From contig NC_054869.1 of assembly GCF_018320785.1 (NCBI RefSeq), positions 35,256,289 through 35,320,288 of the forward strand: a stretch of DNA of 64,000 nucleotides. Reading direction: 5' to 3'. A program made the translations under genes and the position numbers. A model generated the notes under the pieces. The model had not been told where the DNA came from and searched no databases. It saw nothing but the letters and a program-made list of their open reading frames with translations. Positions 48,942-64,000 of the stretch are shown here, one piece after another; the stretch's first letter is position 1; each line of letters starts with the position of its first letter. Source of the stretch: Cheilinus undulatus (Eukaryota > Chordata > Actinopteri > Labriformes > Labridae).

Positions 48942-49204
48942 TTAGACAATAAAGTTAAAAAGACAATAATCCAGTGGAGAGGCATGTAAAAGATGCTGAA
49001 ATTAGCAACACACATATTTTGTAATAATGTTGCAGACTTTGGGTTGATTTTACAATAGAGAGAGGAGGATGACTGGTTGCTCACTTTTTCATATTTGATT
49101 AAAAACGTCAAACTGTGTTGGGTGCTCTCTGAGAACTACAGAAAACAGGGACATACCAGACAATCCAAGCACAGAATATATAGCAATGAGGACTGAGGAC
49201 TGAA

Positions 49205-49430
49205 GCCTTTGTTCCCAACCTGAGGTCAAGGACCCCGGTTGTTAAAATTAGATTTGCATATTTTAACTAAAATAATTAATAATTCATACAATGGTGTTAG
49301 GGTAAGATTAATTGTGTTTAGGGTTTTTTTTGTTTTGATTAAAATAAAATAATTAAAACTGATGTTTTGACTACGATGTATCACTGTTTATTTTGTGGGT
49401 CTTTGGGGGGCACAGATTTTCTTAGATACG
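49205..49430 (+). mobile_element. Possible hAT-like fragment
   Basis: TTCCCAACCTGAGGTCAAGG followed by GACCCCGGTTG resembles a common hAT terminus in fish. The AT-rich body shows no matching right end. Confidence 0.35.
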
Positions 49431-49499
49431 GGAAGGGAAAAAAAACGATTCAATACTTCAATACGAAGCGTTTGGGAAAGGAACAACAAAGCAACAAAA

Positions 49500-49911
49500 C
49501 ACGTGATGTAGCCGTGACCGCGGTGCACGTGCTCAGCTACTGAGGAATAAAGTGAACCATGGCGACTGTAGACATGTCAGCACACGACTTTTGTCATTTT
49601 TGAAAAGAAAACAACTCACTGTTGTTCTTTGTTCTTCTTTTAACGAAGAAATCACGTCAAGTTCCAATAAAACTGGCGCTTTAGCAGCATCCATGCTAAA
49701 CTCTGCCACCATAATTGCACTGGCCTCTTGTTGCTGCTTGCTTATGTCACGACTCCACTGTGCCCGAAAGTACTGCCCCTCGAAGCTGATTAGTCCTGTC
49801 ACTTTCTAACCGGGCCGAAACGGTTCAGATGGGAGCTTTGCAAGATGGATTCGCTAGCGAGAAAGATGGAAACGGGTGTATCCGTCAGCTTTGCAAGGTT
49901 AGAAAAAGACC
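49500..49911 (-). repeat. Dispersed repeat, minus-strand copy
   Basis: The right part (49755-49911) is the inverted, diverged copy of 39391-39545, ending at the shared terminus GCTTTGCAAGGTTAG. The left part (49500-49755) has no counterpart at the other locus, so that copy is shorter. Open frames on both strands here (49533-49809) belong to the repeat. Confidence 0.65.
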
Positions 49912-50079
49912 TCAATGGTCAAAAATGTTGACTGGGAATGATTTACAGGTTATGATAAGGCACACAAAAATTGGCATTACTGGTAATGAGTGAATAATTG
50001 ATATCTTGTTAATCAGGAAACTCGAGTGTCTTACTGCAAGTGAACCAGGGAAATATTAAACAACTGCCTGTTAACCTAC

Positions 50080-52135
50080 ACCACTATAGGTATATAGGTA
50101 TTGACTGAGTGGCTAACTAATGATTAACCAGGAAAGAATGAAGTAACTGCTAGTTGAGTTAATGGGTAACTGACTGCTAGTTAACAGGGAACAAATCAGT
50201 TACTAATATGAGTTAACCAGAGATTTAGTAAAGTAACTTCTAGTTAATCTAAGAACAAATTAATCTGCTAGCTAATGAGGGACTGAGTGTATAACTAGCT
50301 GCTAGTCAACCTGGCAAAGTAACAAGGGATGAGAAACTCACAGCTATTTAACCAGGGAACAAATGAGTAACTGTGAATTAACCACTGAAGAATGGGTAAC
50401 TAACTGCAAGTTAATCTGGAAAAAAATAGTAACTAACTGTAAATTAACCAGAGAACAAATTAGTAAGTTGCCTGCTAGTTACCTGCTAGTCAACAAGGGA
50501 CCAAATGAATTACTGACCGCTGGTTAAACTACAGCAGATTGGCAAAGTTACTAAAGAATGAGTTAATCAAAAGCTAGTTATCCAGGAATCACATGAATAA
50601 CTATCACCTAGTTAAGCTTTACCAAATTGGAAATGTAACTTGGTAAGAAATGAGAAACTAACTGGTAGTTAATCTGGAAAAAAACAAGCAACTAACTGCT
50701 AGTTAATCTATGAAAGAAATGAGCAACTAACTGGTAGTTAACCTATCCTAAATTGACATAATTACCAGGTTACCAATGGGTAGCTATCTGCTAGCTAACC
50801 TACACCAAATGAGCATAGTACAAGAGAACAAAGGAGTTACTGATTGCTAGCTAACAAGGGAACAGGAGGAGTAACTAAGAGCTAGTTAACCAGGGTGGAA
50901 AAGTAAGAAACTGCTAGTTGTGCTATACCAAACTGGCAAGTTACAAAGTTAGAAATGAGTAACCAACAGCTTGTTTATCTGGGGAAAATGTGTAATTAAT
51001 TGCAAGTAAACCTACTCCAAATGGGCAAAATTACTAGGTAACATGTGAGTAACTTAGGCCCCGTCCACACGGAAACGAATTCAGGAGTATACACAAAAGT
51101 TTTTTGTCCTATCAGTGTTCCACACGGAAATGGCGTTTCGGGTGACTGTAAACGATACTCCGGCCAAAACAATAATGGCCAACTACAGCGTTGTGTTCTT
51201 GGTGCAGAAGGTACTGAGCTTATTATGGCTTTTACAGCAAAATCTGATGCTCTTTTACCACCACTGTGAAACACACACACCATATGCTCTTAAATCCAAC
51301 GTGGAGAACAACCAGAAGGGCAACTAGAAGAAAGTTTGTGTCAATTTTCTGTAATCTTCTTCTCTCTTTTGGTGCATTTCCATGGCAGCAATACACCGCC
51401 AAGTACAGGCTTGGCATATGCACTACGTTTTCAGTCGTTTTCAGTGGTTCAGTGTTAACTCAGATATTTCCTGAAACGATTCCGTCTTTATGGAAAACTT
51501 TTTCAAAACAAAAAGGCAGTATACCGTTTTTGTCTCTGTCTTCCCATAAGTAAGGCCCTGTGTGGACAGGGCCTTAAGGGAATTAGTGACTAACTGACTG
51601 CTCTTTTGCCCTTAACAAATTGGCATAGTTTTTAGGTAACAAATGAGTGACTAGCTCAGTCTTAACCTAAAACAAATGGGCAACATTACTAGGGAATGAA
51701 TGAGTAACTAACTTATTGTGAACCAGGCAATGAATCAGTATCTAACCACTAGTTGACCTATATCAAATGAATTTACCTCAAGTTAATCAACACCAAACAG
51801 GCATAAATACTGGGGAGTTAGTGACTTCTTGCTAACCAGGGGACGAATGAGTAACAAACTGCTGGTTAACCAACACCAAATGAGTATTGGGGTTATTCAC
51901 TTTACATTCAACACATAAATAACTAGTAATAAATCTGAGTACCCTTAGTTATCTATTCAGTAATCAATATCAACCCCAAAAATCAAATAAAGACTAGCTA
52001 TCCATCTGCATGTTAACTAGCCTTACGGCTAACTAGCAGTCAAGCATGGATCTGCTTCCTGGCTGTTTCTTATTTATTTATTGGTCAACTAGCAGTTATT
52101 GACAATCCTTACTTGGTAACTGATACTTCTTGTGT
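50080..52135. repeat. Degenerate GTTAAC-rich satellite, split by a MITE
   Basis: About 1.5 kb is built from drifted variants of two modules: AATGAGTAACTAACTGCTAG plus TTAACCAGGGAAC, and TACACCAAATGGGCA plus ATTACTAGGTAAC. Together they make units of roughly 35-70 bp. Palindromic GTTAAC and CTAG cores recur. The array runs 50080-51053 and resumes at 51577-52135 after a Harbinger-like insertion. Confidence 0.8.
51057..51573. mobile_element. PIF/Harbinger-like MITE with TTA target duplication
   Basis: The inverted ends are GGCCCCGTCCACA (51057) and TGTGGACAGGGCC (ending 51573), one mismatch in 13. They are flanked by TTA at 51054-51056 and 51574-51576. A 3-bp TWA duplication is the hallmark of PIF/Harbinger. 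The 517-bp body has no transposase. Confidence 0.8.
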
Positions 52136-52978
52136 ACTTTATTGTGAAGTGACAGGATAGAAAGAATGTTTTAAGCTATATTGAAATTTTAAATGTTTCC
52201 AAAGGGCTCCAAAATGACAAAGAATTACTTTTTTATAGCACCAATGCACTGCAAAATATTCTTATTCTTAACTGAATGTGGTTGCATAACTGTAGGAATA
52301 TGGAGAGTAAACCCACACCGAGCAGCCATCTCCACTGGTTATGCATTATATATTAAGCTGGCCCAGTGCTGCACCTCCCACCCAGCACTACTGTCAAAGC
52401 TTCTCTCCGCTCTCCTTTTCCTCTCACTTTACTCTCTGACAGAATAAGCCTTGACTGAGGAAAACACCAACATGGAGCATGTTTGCAGGTATTTTAAAAA
52501 CAACTTTGTGTTCCAGTTATTGAGTGCACATCCTCTGTTTCCTGAGGGAGAGAGAGTTAACGCTTGAGTCTGCCCTCAGGCCGCTGACAGTGAGGAGATT
52601 TGTTTTGTGGATTGATGGATTGTTTGCGTTCGTGCAGCCACGGGATGCAGGGGTGGCAGAAAGTCAACGCTTTCTTGTTCTGCTGCATTGCAAGAGGGGA
52701 AAACGGGGCTAAAACAACAGGTAGATAGCTCACTTTAAATTTGCATGAATGAAGTTCCACTTTTTGAAATGCAGCAACTTTAAGAACTGGTCAGGATCAT
52801 ATTGAAGCATTGAATGACATGGTTATCCTGTGTAAGCACATTAAGTCAGCAATGTAGATCATGTTACACTGCCATTCAGTGTTATGTAATGCCAACTCTC
52901 TTGTGACAGAGCCCCTGTTTGCACACTGGCTCTGTTGTTGTCGTCTGTGTGTTTCCCATTCCCTCTTTTCTTCCTCAG
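52136..52978. other. Stretch upstream of the candidate 5' UTR exon
   Basis: Nothing coding is recognised. It ends in a pyrimidine-rich acceptor-like tract TTTTCTTCCTCAG at 52966-52978. Confidence 0.35.
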
Positions 52979-60895
<7,917 letters not shown>

Positions 60896-61448
60896 GTTTA
60901 CATGGACCACTTGTAATCAGAATAAATGCGTGATCTGAATAAAAATGCTTCATATGAACACTTCATTCATAATAAAATCCTCAGATTCAGCTCATTTGGA
61001 AAGAAATCTAATTCCGATGAAGAGGGGTGGTTTATGCCGGTAGCTGTTCGGATCAGCGGCCATGAAAACACCCAGTCTGATCACCTCTCTCTGTTTGGGG
61101 TGATTTTTTTCTTACTGTGCATGTCTGTGCATGCATGTCACACAAAATAGTAGAACAATCCATTATTTTGCGCAACCAGAGGTTAAAACAAATGAGTGGG
61201 TGCGATTTATTTACAACAAAGGTGAAGAAGAATTTCTCCTTCTATGCCAAATGGTTGGTAGATTTGACAGGTGGGGAAATGCTGTGCCTGTCAGAGCAGT
61301 CTTATTCAGATCAAATATATGATGCATGAAGATGCAAATCTGAATCAGATTGCATCTTTTAGCATCCATGTGAACAGAAGTTTAAATCTCCAATCATAAT
61401 AAATTCAGTCAGATTATGAAAAAAATGCTCATGTAACCCCAGCTACTG
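60896..61448. mobile_element. MITE with AGTAGCTNTGTTTACATG ends
   Basis: TAGTAGCTATGTTTACATG (60896) and CATGTAACCCCAGCTACTG (ending 61448) are inverted and diverged at four positions. Subterminal AATCAGA/TCTGATT motifs recur on both sides. The 553-bp body has no transposase. Confidence 0.72.
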
Positions 61449-61907
61449 TGTCTGTGTGGGAGCAGCAAACTCACAAAAACAAAGTGAGGTTGTTCAAACC
61501 CTTCCACGTTTCACCCTAACGCTAGCACCCACCTTCTTGTCACTTGAATTCCACAAAAACCTCTGAAAATCCTGACATGGATCCCAAACTTACTGTACTG
61601 GAGAATGATGGGCTGACTGACTCTGAGAAAAACAACAGAAAGGTTTTTGGCTGCAGTGAAGTTTAAATTTCATTACTTTTGGAAACATTTTTTATTTATT
61701 AAACTGAAGTTAACCAAACCAAACCGTATTTTTCCCATGTTAACAATTTCCCCTTCTTGTGTCAAAATGTAAAGACACAATAAGTGGTGGCAATACCTGT
61801 AGAGCACCCACTGATGCACAGGGAGAACATGCAAACTCTGCACAGAAAGGCCCTGAACGAGGATCCTTCTTGCTGTGAGGCAACAGCGTGCCACTGTGCA
61901 GCCCTAC

Positions 61908-61981
61908 TGACCATGATTAACTTATAAAATCAATAAAAGGTAAAACTTCCAAGGGGTTGAATACTTTATATAAGAACTGTA
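61908..61981. mobile_element. Solo Tc1 family A right terminus
   Basis: TGACCATGATTAACTTATAA followed by GGTTGAATACTTTATATAAG and AACTGTA is the 3' inverted end of family A. No body adjoins it. With the left part at 58643 it brackets mapk4 exon 2. Confidence 0.72.
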
Positions 61982-62339
61982 TGAACCATGCTCTGTTGTA
62001 CACCCCTGGTCAAATAAGCCTTAATCCTATACTTATCATCTCTCTTACTGATAAGATAACTTAGTGTCAAGTGATGCTCATGTCATTCCTGGTTTTACAG
62101 ACTTTTACCTCTCACACAAGGCCTCCTCTCACTATCACAAGCCAAGCTGACGTTTTTAACTCTTCTTACTAAGCCTGGTTTCAAATTTTGTGCTAATCAA
62201 ACCTGTTATTAGCTCATCTATTGTATCTGAAAGCTTTAAAAGATGAATGTGACAATTTACTGCTTCATTGTGCTGCTCTATTATGCATGAAGATCCCACA
62301 GCATTACTGTAACACAAGCTGGGCAGGACACACTGCATG

Positions 62340-62660
62340 TGTGTGTTTGTGTCCGTCCGTGCTCGCGGAGAGGAGCTGTGGTGAAAGGCGATCTTTGTCA
62401 GGCAGAACACGGGACCGGGGATCAGCTGGGTGCAGACACAGGAGGTGCGCTCGCAGAGGTGGGGGAGGAGGGGATGATGAGAGGGGGAGGCAGAAAACAG
62501 ATGAGAAGAAAGAGGGAGAGGTGAAAAGAACAAAGGCAGAGGAGGGGATAAAAGAAGGACAGAGAGCTGAAGTCTGAGAGGGGAAACAGAGAGAGGGAAG
62601 GAGGGAAGGTCAAACAGAGAGAGAGAGAGGGAGAGATGAAGGAAGTTTGGATTGTGCAGG
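62340..62660 (+). repeat. CpG cluster followed by a polypurine tract
   Basis: A short CpG-rich piece (62352-62455: CCGTCCGTGCTCGCGG, CGGGACCGGGG, TGCGCTCGCAG) runs into about 200 bases that are almost all purine on the plus strand (GGGGGAGGAGGGG, GAGAGAGAGAGGGAGAG). Purine mirror tracts can form triplex DNA. The long minus-strand frame across it (62156-62914) is an artefact of the composition. Confidence 0.7.
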
Positions 62661-62889
62661 AGAGCAGAAACAAGGTTTACTTCTTTCTCACTTGTGTCTG
62701 TGTGTGAGTTTGCTGCTCTTACACTGTGAGAGAGTGCAATATTCATGTTGTAACTACTCAACTGTGCTGCACTTTCACAGAATATAGATAGATAGAAACT
62801 AATCAGAATTGAAAGTGCAGATAACTCATGAGACAAAACAATGCAATATGATAGAGTAACACATGATGAGATCAAATATGTTATGAAAC

Positions 62890-64000
62890 TACATGACATA
62901 ATACAGTAGATCAAGATTCAATATGACACAATATGACACGAAAAAATACGATACAATGTAATACAATACAATGTGATACGATACAGTACAGTACAGTACG
63001 ATATGATATGAAATTCTCATATGGAACCCCACAACACTACAATACAACACGATACCATATGAAACAACATGCTTAAATGCGATATCAGATACCTGGCTCA
63101 ATATCATGAAAATTTTAAAAACATACAAAACTAGAAGATATGATACAATTTAACATGACATTTGCAGATTGCTCATGATATGATCCCATATGACAGAACA
63201 GGATACTATACGACACGATGCAGCACCGTGCAACACAATATAATACAATAAGACACAACATAACGAGACACGACACGATACGATAAGATGCAATGTGATA
63301 TGATACAATACAATAAATGGTTGAATGCAGTATCAGATGCCTGGTCAACTTCATAAAAATATCATAACATACAAAACAAGACGATATGACACAAATTGAC
63401 ATGACATTTGCATCTTACTCATGATTTGATACAGTAAAACATAATAAGACACGATACCTTGCGCCACAATGCGCCATGATACGATACCATGATATATGGT
63501 ATGATATAATATAATATAATATGATACAACATGATACAATACGATACAGTACAACATTATATATTACAATACAAAACAATGCAACATGATGCAACAAGAT
63601 ACAATACGATAAGACATGATTTCATACCATAACAACATACCATACAATATGATTCAATGCAATATTTGATGCTTGGTCCAACATCATAAAGATATCAAAA
63701 CAAGAAAATATGACAAAGTTTGACATAAAATTTGTAGGTTTCACACATTATGATACAATTCTATACGAAAAGATCCTGATTCAATACAGTTAGATACAAC
63801 ATTTTACAATATGATGCAATACGATGAGATATAACACGATACAACGTAATGCAATACAATATGACACGATACAATGTGATACAGTATGACACGATACAAT
63901 GCGATACAATATGACATGATACGATGCAATACAATATGACATTATACGAAAAAATACAATATGACACGATACAATGCGATGCATTATGACATGATACGAT
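62890..64000. repeat. Pentanucleotide satellite (ATACR)n with higher-order structure
   Basis: Variants of ATACA/ATACG/ATATG repeat at a 5-bp step and are interrupted by three copies of a about 120-bp non-repetitive segment near 63071-63187, 63318-63434 and 63651-63758. Each segment has AATGCNNTATCAGATNCCTGG near its start and TGACATTTGC near its middle or end. The array continues to the right edge. Because the step is 5 bp, every frame gives IVSYHIVLYC-like peptides; none is real. Confidence 0.93.

Noticed and set aside
62156..62914. 252-residue minus-strand frame
   Set aside because: It spans the polypurine tract, and its long Ser/Leu/Pro runs follow from composition.
62889..63984. Several minus-strand frames rich in IVSYHIVLYC
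   Set aside because: A 5-bp tandem repeat without stops gives open frames in many phases. They carry no coding signal.

Overview
The window looks like nuclear DNA from a teleost fish. Three vertebrate gene loci sit in AT-rich, intron- and transposon-rich sequence, and the repeats (several Tc1/mariner families, hAT- and Harbinger-like MITEs, tRNA-derived SINEs, L2-like and other LINE remnants, long degenerate satellites) are those typical of ray-finned fish. Spliceosomal introns with GT/AG ends are visible throughout. No prokaryotic operon, CRISPR array, true tRNA/rRNA gene or virus-like gene was found. All family assignments come from reading the translation against remembered family features; no search was run.

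Layout. (1) 1-9300: an intronless linker histone H1 gene on the minus strand (2041-2631) with its own H1-box/TATA promoter, a 31-bp palindromic minisatellite (5089-5838), a hAT-like MITE, and two colliding Tc1-type relics (7613-9301). (2) 9302-33110: a complete seven-exon tetraspanin gene on the plus strand, best matched to fish tspan36 of the TSPAN3 group, encoding 246 residues, every exon a multiple of three. Its first intron is about 13 kb and holds most of the local repeats. (3) 33111-46778: a repeat-filled intergenic stretch with no gene I can support. (4) 46779-64000: a long fold-back transposon, a CpG/CT-rich candidate promoter and noncoding first exon, a degenerate GTTAAC-rich satellite, then the first two coding exons of an atypical MAP kinase (mapk4/ERK4-like; 54176-54533 and 59453-59628). 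That gene runs off the right edge. The window ends inside a pentanucleotide satellite with a higher-order structure.

The three genes do not form a pathway. The histone compacts chromatin, the tetraspanin is a membrane organiser that in zebrafish is best known from pigment cells, and the kinase is a cytoplasmic/nuclear signalling enzyme. I found no convincing new biological system. The most unusual items are the organised satellites (5089-5838, 50080-52135, 62890-64000), the fold-back element abutting the putative mapk4 promoter, the linker histone with a shortened wing, a tRNA-like promoter carried inside a MITE, and an MITF-type E-box just upstream of the tetraspanin start.
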